Origin: JAJVHZ01 sp041395385
GTDB lineage: Bacteria; Pseudomonadota; Gammaproteobacteria; JAJPIJ01
DNA: 64,000 bases
Direction of reading: 5' to 3'
Assembly (NCBI GenBank): GCA_041395385.1
Contig: JAWLAN010000007.1
Span: 62,001 to 126,000 of the forward strand
The position numbers were made by a program, and so were the translations under genes. The notes under the pieces were generated by a model. That model saw nothing but the letters and a program-made list of their open reading frames with translations, ran no database searches and was not told the DNA's origin. Below, piece after piece: positions 52,980-61,338 of this stretch; within the stretch, counting starts at the first letter, position 1; every line of letters begins with the position of its first letter.

Positions 52980-53914
52980 ATCGTTATCTCCATGCCGTCG
53001 CAGGAAACCTCCCAGCCCGCCGCCTTGCAGGCCGCGCGCTCGGGGCTATCCTCCAGCAGGATCGGATTCGTGGTGTTGATGTGGATGAAGATCTTGCGCT
53101 GCACGTCGAGATCGCGGAACGCGGCGATCGTGCCGATGGCCGGGTCCGGCTCGTTGACGCTCATGTGGCCCATGCGCTGGCCGGTCTTCACGCCCACGCC
53201 GTCCTTGATCATTTCGTCATCGGTCCACAGCGTGCCGTCGAAAAGCACCAGCGGCGCGTTGCGCAGTCGCTCCCGGAGCTCAGCCGGCATCGAGGCGCAG
53301 CCCGGGATGTAGAAGAAGCGCGTATTGTCTTCGACGTCCCGAACCTCCAGCGCTACGGTGTCCTCCTCGACGGAGCCGAAGTTCGCGCCCTTGGTCGCGT
53401 CCTCCAGCCACAAGGCGACCTTCCCCGGCACCGAGAAGGGCACCACGACGATGCCGGAGGCGCTGCCGTCGACGTGGCGGAGCTCGGTCGGCTGATCGAG
53501 CGTCAGCACCTCGCGCTTCACGAACTGCGGGTTCAGCACGTTGAAGATCTTGTTGTCCGCGAGCACGCCCTGCACGCGGCGCGTGCCGTAGACGGTCAGC
53601 GGCTGCGACTCGCGCAGGGTGAGCAGACCGGTGACGTGATCGACGTCGGCGTTGGTGAGCACCGCGCCCTGGATCGGACTGTGCCGCAGGCCGTGCTTCG
53701 GATGCAGGATCGGGTTGTCGTTGATCTGCTGGCGCAGATCGGGCGAGGCATTGAACAGGAACCAGCGCTCGCCGTCGTTGCTGACGGCAATCGAGGATTG
53801 CGTGCGCGGGCGCGCATTGGCGGCCTTCTCGCGCGCGCGGCGGCTGTTCGGATGATTGCAGTTCCACTGCGGAAAACCGCCTCCTGCAGCGGAGCCCAGT
53901 ACGTGTATCCTCAT
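52976..53914 (-). CDS. pqqB: PQQ biosynthesis hydroxylase PqqB
   Basis: A metallo-beta-lactamase-fold iron enzyme that hydroxylates the cross-linked Tyr in PQQ synthesis. 312 residues. Begins MRIHVLGSAAGGGFPQWNCN, includes LTNADVDHVTGLLTLRE (metal-binding Asp/His region), SVPGKVALW, FYIPGCASMP and HINTTNPIL. It follows pqqA after a 163-base gap with a hairpin. All typical family motifs are present. Confidence 0.96.
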   Translation of the reverse strand: MRIHVLGSAAGGGFPQWNCNHPNSRRAREKAANARPRTQSSIAVSNDGERWFLFNASPDLRQQINDNPILHPKHGLRHSPIQGAVLTNADVDHVTGLLTLRESQPLTVYGTRRVQGVLADNKIFNVLNPQFVKREVLTLDQPTELRHVDGSASGIVVVPFSVPGKVALWLEDATKGANFGSVEEDTVALEVRDVEDNTRFFYIPGCASMPAELRERLRNAPLVLFDGTLWTDDEMIKDGVGVKTGQRMGHMSVNEPDPAIGTIAAFRDLDVQRKIFIHINTTNPILLEDSPERAACKAAGWEVSCDGMEITI

Positions 53915-54037
53915 CGTGTCCCTTTGATTGCTTTGTTGTCGATCTGGATCGAGTCCACATCGTCTAGATACGACTCAGCCCTGTATTGATGGCCTGGACA
54001 GTGGTGCCATCCGCACAGGGCTGTGCCGGTGAAACAC

Positions 54038-54064
54038 AAGGGGGAACCTCGCGGTTCCCCCTTA
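54038..54064 (-). terminator. Hairpin between pqqA and pqqB (attenuator or processing site)
   Basis: AAGGGGGAACC and GGTTCCCCCTT form a perfect 11-bp stem around a TCGC loop, 14 bases past pqqA. On the minus strand it is followed by a weak T content (GTGTTTC), so partial termination is likely. It would raise pqqA expression relative to pqqBCDE. Confidence 0.75.
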
Positions 54065-54077
54065 CCGCACCGTCAGA

Positions 54078-54152
54078 TTAACGGTTGCTGATGTACATCG
54101 TCACTTCAAAGCCGAAGCGGACATCGGCAAAGGCAGGGGTTTCCCAGCTCAT
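54078..54152 (-). CDS. pqqA: PQQ precursor peptide PqqA (cluster copy)
   Basis: A 24-residue ribosomally made peptide ending FEVTMYISNR; Glu and Tyr of EVTMY become PQQ. The ATG at 54152 follows GGAGGAAA. It is the first gene of the pqqABCDE cluster. A dedicated protease (PqqF) is not present in the window and must be elsewhere or replaced. A second, nearly identical pqqA lies at 10.8 kb. Confidence 0.95.
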   Translation of the reverse strand: MSWETPAFADVRFGFEVTMYISNR

Positions 54153-54513
54153 GGCGTTTCCTCCAAGTCGTTGTTGAAATTTCGGCGGTCGAATTCGCAT
54201 TGACCTCCACGCTCGGCCTGCGAGCCCGGGCTCGAGGACAGGGGACGCGGCCAATTGATACTCAGCACCCGGCGTGCCAGCGTTAGACATCATCTAATCC
54301 GCCGGGCCGATGCCCGTAATAAATCCTTTAAGAACAACAGGATCTGGTCTCCCTTGGGCGCCAAGTTCTCCGCCGCCCGATGGCGCACGGATGAGCGCGC
54401 CCAGAAATCCTGGTTGATGGCGAACAGCGGAGTGGTTCAAATTCTGCATCGGCCGGCACGGCGGCCGGGCCGCCGCACGGGCAGCCGCGGCCGCCTTCCT
54501 CACGTCATGGGCA
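54153..54513. promoter_or_regulatory. 361-base region: pqqA promoter and metE 3' flank
   Basis: No gene is supported. The pqqA-proximal part holds a sigma-54-like element (54264-54279). The metE-proximal part (54300-54513) shows no clear terminator or promoter. Confidence 0.4.
54264..54279 (-). promoter_or_regulatory. Sigma-54-like promoter upstream of pqqA
   Basis: On the minus strand TGGCACGCCGGGTGCT matches the -24 element (TGGCACG) exactly and the -12 element partly (GTGC for TTGC), with the correct 10-base GG-to-GC spacing. Transcription would start near 54252, giving a leader of about 100 bases. The NtrC-type regulator at 12.6-14 kb is a possible activator. Confidence 0.4.
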
Positions 54514-56817
54514 TCAGCGGGCGGCGCGGCGCCGGCCCGCGGATCGGCCGGCCGCGCGCAGCCGGCGGGCGCAGGCCACGAGGCGGCGCAGCGGTGCCTC
54601 GATGTCCTCCCAGTTGCGGGTCTTCAGTCCGCAGTCCGGATTCAGCCACAACTGCTCGACGGGCACGATCTCGAGCAGCTCGCGGGCGCGTTGCATGATC
54701 TCCTCCTCCGAGGGCTGTCGCGGCGTGTGGATGTCGTAGACGCCCGGACCGATGTCGTTCGGGTAACCGGCCGCGCGCAACGCCTGCAGCAGTGCGTCGC
54801 CCGTGCGCGAGGCCTCGATCGTGACCACGTCGGCGTCCATCTCGCGTATGGTCGCGAGGATGTCCTGGAACTCGCTGTAGCACATGTGGGTGTGGATCTG
54901 CGTGCCCGCGCCGACGCCGCCGCTGCACAGGCCGAAGGCCCGCGCCGCCATGCGCAGATAAGGCGCCCGATCGCGCCCGCGCAGCGGCAGGCCCTCGCGC
55001 AGCGCCGGCTCGTCGATCTGGATGATCGGCGCGCCGGCGGCCTCCAGATCCATGACCTCGTCGCGCACGGCGAGCGCGAGCTGCATGCAGATCTCCTCCG
55101 CCGGCGCATCGTCGCGGGTGTAGGACCATTGCAGCAGCGTCACCGGCCCCGTCAGCATCCCCTTCACGGGCCTGAGCGTCAGCGACTGCGCGTAGCGCGT
55201 CCACTCCACGGTGATGGAACGGGGGCGCCGCACGTCGCCGTAGATGATCGGCGGGCGCACGCAGCGTGACCCGTAGCTCTGCACCCAGCCGTTGGCCGTC
55301 AGCGCCACGCCCTCGAGGTGCTCGCCGAAGTACTCCACCATGTCGCCGCGCTCCGGCTCGCCGTGCACCAGCACGTCCAGGCCGAAGTCCTCCTGCGCGC
55401 GGATGACCTGCGCGATCTCCGCGCGCAGCCGCTCGCGATAGCTCGCCGTGTCGATGCGGCCCTCGCCGTGATCGCGGCGCGCCCGCCGCAGCCCCGCGGT
55501 CTGCGGGAAGGACCCTATCGTGGTCGTCGGCAGAGGCGGCAGCTGCAGGCGCACCTGCTGGATCTGCCTGCGTACCCGGTGCGGCTGTCCGCGCCTGCAC
55601 ATCGCCGGCGTGATCCCGCGTTCGCGCGCCCGTACCCCGGCATCGACGGTGCGCGGCGAGCTCAGGCGCTGCCGGCGCAGGACGCGGGCCTCCGCGAGCA
55701 GGCCGCCGACGCGCGGCTCGCCCTCGGCGAGCGCGGTCTTGAGGATCGCGAGCTCGTAGAGCTTCTGCGTGGCGAACGCCAGCCAGGCGCGCAGCTCCGG
55801 ATCCAGCGCCTGCTCCGCGGCAACGTCCACGGGCACGTGCAGCAGCGAGCAGCTCGGCGCGATCCATACTCGATCTCCCAGGCGCGCGCGGGCCCGGCGG
55901 GCGAGCCCCAGCGCCTCATCGAGGTCGGCGCGCCAGACGTTGCGGCCGTCGATGAGCCCGAGGGAGAGCACCTTGGTGTCGCTGATGCGGTCCAGCACCA
56001 CGTCGAGCTGCAACGGCGCGCGCACCAGGTCCACGTGGACGCCGTCGACCGGCAGCGACAGCGCGGCGCTGGTGTTCTCGGCCAGGGCCCCGAAGTAGGT
56101 GGCGATCAGCACCTTGAGCGGATACGGCCGCAGCCGGTGATAGGCGCTCTCGAAGGCGTCCAGCCACGCGGGCGGCAGCTCCAGCGCCAGGATCGGCTCG
56201 TCGAGTTGCACCCACGCGGCGCCCGCGGCGGCCAGTCCCTGCAGGATCTCTCGATAGGCGTTCACCAGCGCCGGCAGCAGCTCGAGCTTCTCGCCGTCCT
56301 GCACCCGGCTCAGCCACAGGTAGGTGAGCGGGCCGACCAGCGCGGCCTTCACGCGGTGCCCCAGGCCCACGGCGTCGGCGACCTCCTCGAAGATCGCGCC
56401 GCGCGCGACCCGGAACCGCTGCCCGGCGCGCAGCTCCGGCACGATGTAGTGATAGTTGGTGTCGAACCACTTGGTCATGGGGCAGGGTTGCACGTCGTGG
56501 CCGCGCGGGGCCCGCCCCCGGGCCATGCGGAAGCGGGTGTCCAGGTCGACCTCGCGGTCGCCGGCGCCGAAACGTGCGGGCACGGCGCCGAGCAGGGCGC
56601 TCATGTCCAGCACGTGGTCGTACAGCGAGAAGTCCCCGGCGGTGACCAGGTCCAGGCCGGCGCGGCGCTGCAGATCCCAGTGGCGGCGGCGCAGCTCGCG
56701 CGCCACCGCCTGCAGCGCGCCGGCGTCGATCTTGCCCGACCAGTACTCCTCCAGCGCCCACTTCAGTTCGCGCCGGGCGCCGATGCGCGGGAAACCCAGG
56801 GTGTGTGCGATGAGCAT
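54514..56817 (-). CDS. metE: Cobalamin-independent methionine synthase
   Basis: Transfers a methyl group from 5-methyl-tetrahydropteroyl-triglutamate to homocysteine. 767 residues. The N-terminal HTLGFPRIGARRELKWALEEYW and the C-terminal zinc site HTHMCYSEF with NPDCGLKTRNWEDIEAPLRRLV are normal. The ATG at 56817 follows AGGAG; an upstream extension is not needed. It is divergent from metR with an operator-rich intergenic region, the standard enterobacterial arrangement. Confidence 0.96.
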   Translation of the reverse strand: MLIAHTLGFPRIGARRELKWALEEYWSGKIDAGALQAVARELRRRHWDLQRRAGLDLVTAGDFSLYDHVLDMSALLGAVPARFGAGDREVDLDTRFRMARGRAPRGHDVQPCPMTKWFDTNYHYIVPELRAGQRFRVARGAIFEEVADAVGLGHRVKAALVGPLTYLWLSRVQDGEKLELLPALVNAYREILQGLAAAGAAWVQLDEPILALELPPAWLDAFESAYHRLRPYPLKVLIATYFGALAENTSAALSLPVDGVHVDLVRAPLQLDVVLDRISDTKVLSLGLIDGRNVWRADLDEALGLARRARARLGDRVWIAPSCSLLHVPVDVAAEQALDPELRAWLAFATQKLYELAILKTALAEGEPRVGGLLAEARVLRRQRLSSPRTVDAGVRARERGITPAMCRRGQPHRVRRQIQQVRLQLPPLPTTTIGSFPQTAGLRRARRDHGEGRIDTASYRERLRAEIAQVIRAQEDFGLDVLVHGEPERGDMVEYFGEHLEGVALTANGWVQSYGSRCVRPPIIYGDVRRPRSITVEWTRYAQSLTLRPVKGMLTGPVTLLQWSYTRDDAPAEEICMQLALAVRDEVMDLEAAGAPIIQIDEPALREGLPLRGRDRAPYLRMAARAFGLCSGGVGAGTQIHTHMCYSEFQDILATIREMDADVVTIEASRTGDALLQALRAAGYPNDIGPGVYDIHTPRQPSEEEIMQRARELLEIVPVEQLWLNPDCGLKTRNWEDIEAPLRRLVACARRLRAAGRSAGRRRAAR

Positions 56818-56860
56818 GTGCGTGCTCCTTTCCGGGGATGAAGGGCAAGAGTGTCGGCCT

Positions 56861-56924
56861 GCCGCATGCATGAATCAAACGATAAATTTTGCGCTTCAAC
56901 ATGAATCATATTCATGCATGCGGC
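56861..56924. promoter_or_regulatory. MetR operator region between metE and metR
   Basis: A perfect 15-bp inverted repeat (56861-56875 and 56910-56924) encloses a 34-base AT-rich centre. Within it TGAATCATATTCA (56902-56914) matches the MetR consensus TGAA-N5-TTCA exactly. It should control both divergent genes. Confidence 0.75.
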
Positions 56925-56927
56925 GGC

Positions 56928-56933
56928 TATAAT
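56928..56933 (+). promoter_or_regulatory. -10 box of metR
   Basis: TATAAT ends 7 bases before the metR ATG, so transcription would begin at or next to the A of the start codon (leaderless mRNA). The MetR site overlaps the -35 position, suggesting autoregulation. Confidence 0.5.
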
Positions 56934-56940
56934 CGCCGCC

Positions 56941-57864
56941 ATGTTCCTCGACCTGAGACACCTGCGGACCCTGGTGATGCTGCGCGAGTGCGAGGGCGTG
57001 GCGGCCGCGGCGCAGCGCCTGCACCTCACTCAGTCCGCGCTCTCGCATCAGCTCAAGGCGCTGGAGGAGCGCTGCGGCGGGGAGCTGTTCCTGCGCAAGT
57101 CCAGGCCGGTGACGTTCACGCCGCTCGGCCGCCACCTGCTGGCGCTGGCCGAGCGCGTCCTGCCGGAGATCGAGAGCGCCGAGCGGGAATGCCGCCGGCT
57201 GGCGCGCGGGCAGGCCGGGCGCCTTTACCTGGCGATCGACTGCCACAGCTGCATCGACTGGATCATGCCGTCGCTCGATGCCTACCGGGAGAGGTGGCCG
57301 CACGTGGAGCTCGATCTCTCGCTCGGACACAGCTTCGATCCGGTGCCGGCGCTGCTCGCCGGCGCGGTCGATGCGGTGATCACCTCCGATCGCGAGCAGG
57401 AGGGCCGCGTGGCCTTCGCGCCGCTGTTCCGCTACGAGTCGGTGCTGATCGCCGCCAACGGGCACGAGCTCGGCGCGCGCCGGCGCGTCCTGCCGGCGGA
57501 CCTGCGCGAGCAGTGCCTGATCACCTACCCGGTGTCGGAGCGCCGCCTCGACGTCTACCGCGCCTTCCTCGATCCGGCGCAGGTGAGGCCGGCGTCGCGG
57601 CGCACGGCCGAGCTGACCTCGGTCATCGTGCAGCTGGTGGCGAGCGGGCGCGGTGTCGCCGTTTTGCCGAACTGGGCGGTGGCCAAGTACGTCGAGCACG
57701 GCCACGTGCAGGCGTGCCGGCTGGGTCGGGCCGGCCTGTGGGCGACGCTGTACGCGGGCGTGCGCCGCGAGGAGGCGCGGCTGCCTTACCTGCAGGCGTT
57801 CATCGCCACGGCGCGCGAGGTCTCGGCCGGCAATCTCGCGGGAATACGCCCGCTCACGCGGTGA
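56941..57864 (+). CDS. metR: LysR-family regulator MetR
   Basis: Activates metE in response to homocysteine. About 307 residues. The N-terminal helix-turn-helix is LDLRHLRTLVMLRECEGVAAAAQRLHLTQSALSHQLKALEERCGGELFLRK (seen in part here), followed by the LysR effector-binding domain with LAIDCHSCIDWIMPSLDAYRERWP, a MetR-specific stretch. The ATG at 56941 is set by homology and lies 7 bases after a TATAAT. Divergent from metE. Confidence 0.93.
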   Translation: MFLDLRHLRTLVMLRECEGVAAAAQRLHLTQSALSHQLKALEERCGGELFLRKSRPVTFTPLGRHLLALAERVLPEIESAERECRRLARGQAGRLYLAIDCHSCIDWIMPSLDAYRERWPHVELDLSLGHSFDPVPALLAGAVDAVITSDREQEGRVAFAPLFRYESVLIAANGHELGARRRVLPADLREQCLITYPVSERRLDVYRAFLDPAQVRPASRRTAELTSVIVQLVASGRGVAVLPNWAVAKYVEHGHVQACRLGRAGLWATLYAGVRREEARLPYLQAFIATAREVSAGNLAGIRPLTR

Positions 57865-57916
57865 TCCGGCGATGCAGCCGCCTCGCGCCGGGCTGTGGTA
57901 ACGTGTGCGCACTGCC

Positions 57917-59338
57917 ATGGCCGATCACATACTCCTGCTGACGGGCAAGCTCGCCGAGAAGAGTCTGCGGCGGGTGATGGAGTCCATTGCCGCGCGCGAA
58001 TTCACCTACGAGATCGCCAACATCGGCGTCTCGGTGGCGGCATTGATTACCACCGACATGATCGCGCGCCGGCTCACCGATACGCGCGGCGCCAGCCGCA
58101 TCCTGGTCCCTGGGCTGTGCACCGGCGACTTCGAGTCCGCCAGTGAACGCCTGGGCGTGCCGGTGGAGCGCGGGCCGATTGATCTGAAGGACCTGCCGGC
58201 GTACTTCGGCCGCGGCGCGCGCAGGCGCGACCTCAGCCGGTACGACATGCAGATCTTCGCGGAGATCACCGACGCGCCGCGGATCGGCGTGCAGGAGATC
58301 CTGGCGCGTGCCGCCGCGCATCGCCGTGACGGCGCCGACGTGATCGATCTGGGCTGCCTGCCGAGCACGCCGTTCCCGCACCTGGAGGAGGCGGTGCAGG
58401 CGCTGATCGCCGCCGGCCACAGCGTGAGCGTGGATTCCGTCGAGCCGGAGGAGCTGCGCCGCGGCGGCAGGGCCGGCGCGCACTACCTGTTGAGCCTGAA
58501 GGAGAGCACGCTGGGGATCGCCGAGGAGGTGGCCTCCACGCCGGTCCTCATCCCGGAATCCGCCGGCGACGTCGAATCGCTGCACCGGGCGATGGATCGT
58601 CTCGCGGCGCGGGGCCGGCGCTTCATCGCCGACAGCATCCTCGATCCCATCCACTTCGGCTTCACCGAATCCATCGTCCGCTACCACGCGCTGCGGCAGC
58701 GCTATCCGCGGGCCGAGATCATGATGGGCGTCGGCAACCTCACCGAGCTCACCGAGGCCGACACCACGGGACTGAACATGCTGCTGCTCGGGGTGATGTC
58801 GGAGCTGCGCATCACGCATCTGCTCACCACGCAGGTGAGCCCCCACGCGGCGGCCTGCGTGCGCGAGATCGACCGCGCGCGACGCATCATGCACGCCGCG
58901 CGGGAGGACAACAGCCTGCCCAAGGGCTACGACGACGGCCTCATCATCGGGCACGAGCGCAAGCCATTTCCGTACACGACGGAGGAGATCCGCGAGATGG
59001 CCGCACTGGTGCGCGATCCGAGCTACCGGGTGCAGGTCAGCGCCGACGGCATACATGTCTATAATCGCGAGGAGCGCGTGCTGGGCGGAGATCCCTTCAA
59101 GATCTTTCCCGAGCTCAGCCTGCTGCAGAACGATGCCCCGCATGCCTTCTACATGGGCGTGGAGCTGGCGCGCGCCCAGATCGCCTGGCAGCTGGGCAAG
59201 CGCTACGTGCAGGACGAGGAGCTGAACTGGGGCGTGGCCGTGCCGCCGGAGCGGCAGGGCGAGAAGGCCGACATGCACGCCTACAAGGGCGAGGGCTCCA
59301 CCCTGCCGGCGCGCCGGCGCAAGGAACCGAACCAATGA
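57917..59338 (+). CDS. DUF6513-containing dihydropteroate synthase-like protein
   Basis: A protein of about 473 residues. The N-terminal DUF6513 region (DHILLLTGKLAEKSLRRVMESIAAREFTYEIANIGVSVAALIT) is joined to a TIM-barrel related to dihydropteroate synthase (DVIDLGCLPSTPFPHLEE, SVDSVEPEELRRG). Relatives occur in archaea and in methylotrophs with tetrahydromethanopterin, and are inferred to act in that cofactor's synthesis. The ATG at 57917 is chosen over a GTG at 57905. It overlaps the next gene by 4 bases and starts a four-gene operon. Confidence 0.85.
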   Translation: MADHILLLTGKLAEKSLRRVMESIAAREFTYEIANIGVSVAALITTDMIARRLTDTRGASRILVPGLCTGDFESASERLGVPVERGPIDLKDLPAYFGRGARRRDLSRYDMQIFAEITDAPRIGVQEILARAAAHRRDGADVIDLGCLPSTPFPHLEEAVQALIAAGHSVSVDSVEPEELRRGGRAGAHYLLSLKESTLGIAEEVASTPVLIPESAGDVESLHRAMDRLAARGRRFIADSILDPIHFGFTESIVRYHALRQRYPRAEIMMGVGNLTELTEADTTGLNMLLLGVMSELRITHLLTTQVSPHAAACVREIDRARRIMHAAREDNSLPKGYDDGLIIGHERKPFPYTTEEIREMAALVRDPSYRVQVSADGIHVYNREERVLGGDPFKIFPELSLLQNDAPHAFYMGVELARAQIAWQLGKRYVQDEELNWGVAVPPERQGEKADMHAYKGEGSTLPARRRKEPNQ

Positions 59339-59916
59339 TCTTCGAGACCGTGGTCGTGACGCACGATCGCGACGGCAATCCGAACATCGCGCCGCTCGGC
59401 ATCCGCGAGCAGGACGGGATGATTGTGCTGGCGCCGTTCCGGCCCTCCGTCACCCTGCAGAATCTCGCCATCACCGGCGAGGCGGTGGTCAACATGACCG
59501 ACGACGTCGCGGTGATCGCCGGCTGCCTCACCGGGCGCAAGGACTGGCCGCTGGCGCCGGTCGAGCACGTGCGCGGGGCGCGGCTCGCTCAGGCGTTGGC
59601 GCACGTGGAGTGCCGGGTCGAGCGCGTGGAGGAGGACGAGCGCCGGCCGCGGTTCTTCTGTCGTCGCGTGCACGCGCAGACGCATGCGCCGTTCAAGGGC
59701 TTCAATCGCGCGCAGGCCGCCGTGCTGGAACTGGCGATCCTGGTCAGCCGCCTGCACATGCTGCCGATGGACAAGATCGACCGGGAGATCGACTATCTGA
59801 AAATCGCGCTGGAGAAGACCGCCGGCGAGCGCGAGCGCCTGGGCTGGGGCTGGCTGATGGAGCGTGTCGAGGCGCATCGGCGCGCCACCCATGCCGGCGA
59901 GGGGAGCATTGCATGA
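59335..59916 (+). CDS. DUF447 family protein
   Basis: A protein of 193 residues of the DUF447 family: FETVVVTHDRDGNPNIAPLGI at the start, NMTDDVAVIAGCLTG, and FCRRVHAQTHAPFKGFNRAQAAVLELAILVSRLHMLP. Its first half resembles an FMN-binding split barrel. DUF447 genes occur in methanogens and in methylotrophs with tetrahydromethanopterin, and a role in cofactor synthesis is suspected. It overlaps its neighbours by 4 bases on each side. Confidence 0.87.
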   Translation: MIFETVVVTHDRDGNPNIAPLGIREQDGMIVLAPFRPSVTLQNLAITGEAVVNMTDDVAVIAGCLTGRKDWPLAPVEHVRGARLAQALAHVECRVERVEEDERRPRFFCRRVHAQTHAPFKGFNRAQAAVLELAILVSRLHMLPMDKIDREIDYLKIALEKTAGERERLGWGWLMERVEAHRRATHAGEGSIA

Positions 59917-60677
59917 TTCCTGCCGTGAATACGCGCAAGACACCCGGGTTGCTGGCGAGCGTGCGTTCGCTGCCGGAGGCGGAGATCGCGCTCGCCGCCG
60001 GCGTGGACATCATCGACCTCAAGGAGCCGGCGCACGGCGCCCTTGGCGCCGTCAGTCATGCGGTCGCGCGGGACGTGGTGCACATGGTCGACGGCGCCGT
60101 GCGCGTGAGCGCGACCATCGGCGATGATCTGCATGGCGATCGGCGACGCACGGCCGAGGCCGTGCGCGCGATGGCCGCGACCGGCGTCGACATCGTCAAG
60201 GTCGGCCTGTTCGACGAGGCCGAGCGCGCCGAGTTGCTGTCGGCACTGGCGCCGCTCGCGGCGTCTGGTATCCGCATCGTCGCCGTGCTGCTCGTGGATC
60301 GCGGCCTGCGGCTGGAGGTCGAGGACGTGGCGGCTGCAGGGCTCTACGGCGCGATGCTCGACACCGCATGCAAGGCTTCCGGTTCATTGACGCAGTTGCT
60401 GAGCGCGGATCAGATCAGAACATTCCCCGAGGCCTGCCGGCATGCGCCTCGCCGCCTGCTGTGTGGTCTGGCGGGCAGCCTGCGGCTGGAAGATATCGCC
60501 GCCGTCAGCCGCGGCGGACCGGATTACCTCGGTTTCCGCGGCGCGCTCTGTCATGACGGCGCGCGTGTGGGCCAGCTGAGCGGGCAGCGGGTCGCCGCGG
60601 TGTGCGCCGCGCTGCGCGAGCATGCAGTGTCGATCGATGGCGAGTCGCCGCCGCTGCAGGCGGCAGGAGGGGCGTGA
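59913..60677 (+). CDS. mfnB: (5-formylfuran-3-yl)methyl phosphate synthase
   Basis: Makes the furan precursor of methanofuran from two glyceraldehyde-3-phosphate molecules. About 254 residues, a TIM barrel with LLASVRSLPEAEIALAAGVDIIDLKEPAHGALGAV, VKVGLFDEAE and GAMLDTACKASGSL, which carry the catalytic Lys/Asp residues of MfnB. The ATG at 59913 overlaps the DUF447 stop. Its presence shows that this organism makes methanofuran-type cofactor for formaldehyde oxidation; fae, mch, mtdB and fhc are outside the window. Confidence 0.9.
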   Translation: MIPAVNTRKTPGLLASVRSLPEAEIALAAGVDIIDLKEPAHGALGAVSHAVARDVVHMVDGAVRVSATIGDDLHGDRRRTAEAVRAMAATGVDIVKVGLFDEAERAELLSALAPLAASGIRIVAVLLVDRGLRLEVEDVAAAGLYGAMLDTACKASGSLTQLLSADQIRTFPEACRHAPRRLLCGLAGSLRLEDIAAVSRGGPDYLGFRGALCHDGARVGQLSGQRVAAVCAALREHAVSIDGESPPLQAAGGA

Positions 60678-60678
60678 G

Positions 60679-61068
60679 ATGGCACAATGGCGCAAGAAGA
60701 CCAGCAACGAAGTCTATACACAGGAAGAGATCGAGGCGCGGCTGAAGGACGAACTGCCGAAGTGGTACTACGAGGACGGCTGGATCCGCCGCAAGTACAA
60801 GACCAGCGGCTGGAAGGGCACGCTCATGGTGGTCAACACCGTCGGCCATCTGGCCGAGGCCGCGTGGCATCACCCGGATCTCACGGTGTCCTACGCGTTC
60901 GTGATCGTGAAGCTCGTCAATCACGAGGCCAAGGGCGTCACCGACAAGGACTTCCAGCTCGCGAAGAAGATCGAAGAGGTCATCACGTGGCAGCCCGGCA
61001 AGGAGGAGGGCAGCGCCCTGCCTGGCACGCCCGACGATCCGCGCTTCAAGTACATGAAGTACGATTGA
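60679..61068 (+). CDS. Pterin-4a-carbinolamine dehydratase-like protein
   Basis: A protein of 129 residues of the PhhB/DCoH fold: LPKWYYEDGWIRRKYKTSGWKGTLMVVNTVGHLAEAAWHHPDLTVSYAFVIVKL contains the family HHPD active-site motif; KGVTDKDFQLAKKIEEV follows. GGAGGGG stands before the ATG, which overlaps nothing but follows mfnB by 1 base. In this operon it may act on a tetrahydromethanopterin intermediate and not on phenylalanine hydroxylase cofactor; no phenylalanine hydroxylase is nearby. The role is inferred from context. Confidence 0.88.
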   Translation: MAQWRKKTSNEVYTQEEIEARLKDELPKWYYEDGWIRRKYKTSGWKGTLMVVNTVGHLAEAAWHHPDLTVSYAFVIVKLVNHEAKGVTDKDFQLAKKIEEVITWQPGKEEGSALPGTPDDPRFKYMKYD

Positions 61069-61098
61069 AGGCTTCCTCCGAGCTGTGACTGCGTGCGG

Positions 61099-61230
61099 GC
61101 GGGGTGCCATGGCCTTGCCGGGCTACCGCTGCGCGGTACATCCATGTACCGCTTGCTACCGCGGCGTCGTGCTCGCTGTCCATGCTGCGCGCGCTGCCGA
61201 GGCGCGCCCGGCAAGGCCATGGCACCCCGC
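61099..61230. repeat. Folded intergenic repeat, copy 2, with perfect 25-bp arms
   Basis: Arms 61099-61123 and 61206-61230 are perfect reverse complements over 25 bases. The core (61124-61205) is almost identical to the reverse complement of the core at 16035-16117, but the arms have a different sequence. Inner hairpin GCGGTACA-TCCA-TGTACCGC at about 61133-61152. It lies between convergent genes. Confidence 0.88.
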
Positions 61231-61338
61231 TCCAACATGGTCGGCGCCCCAAGAGAAACGATGACGGTCTCCGGATTTCCTTGCCTCCCGGCAATCTAGG
61301 CCGGTCGCGTGTCCTTGCAGCAAGGACAAGGCTGGCAA

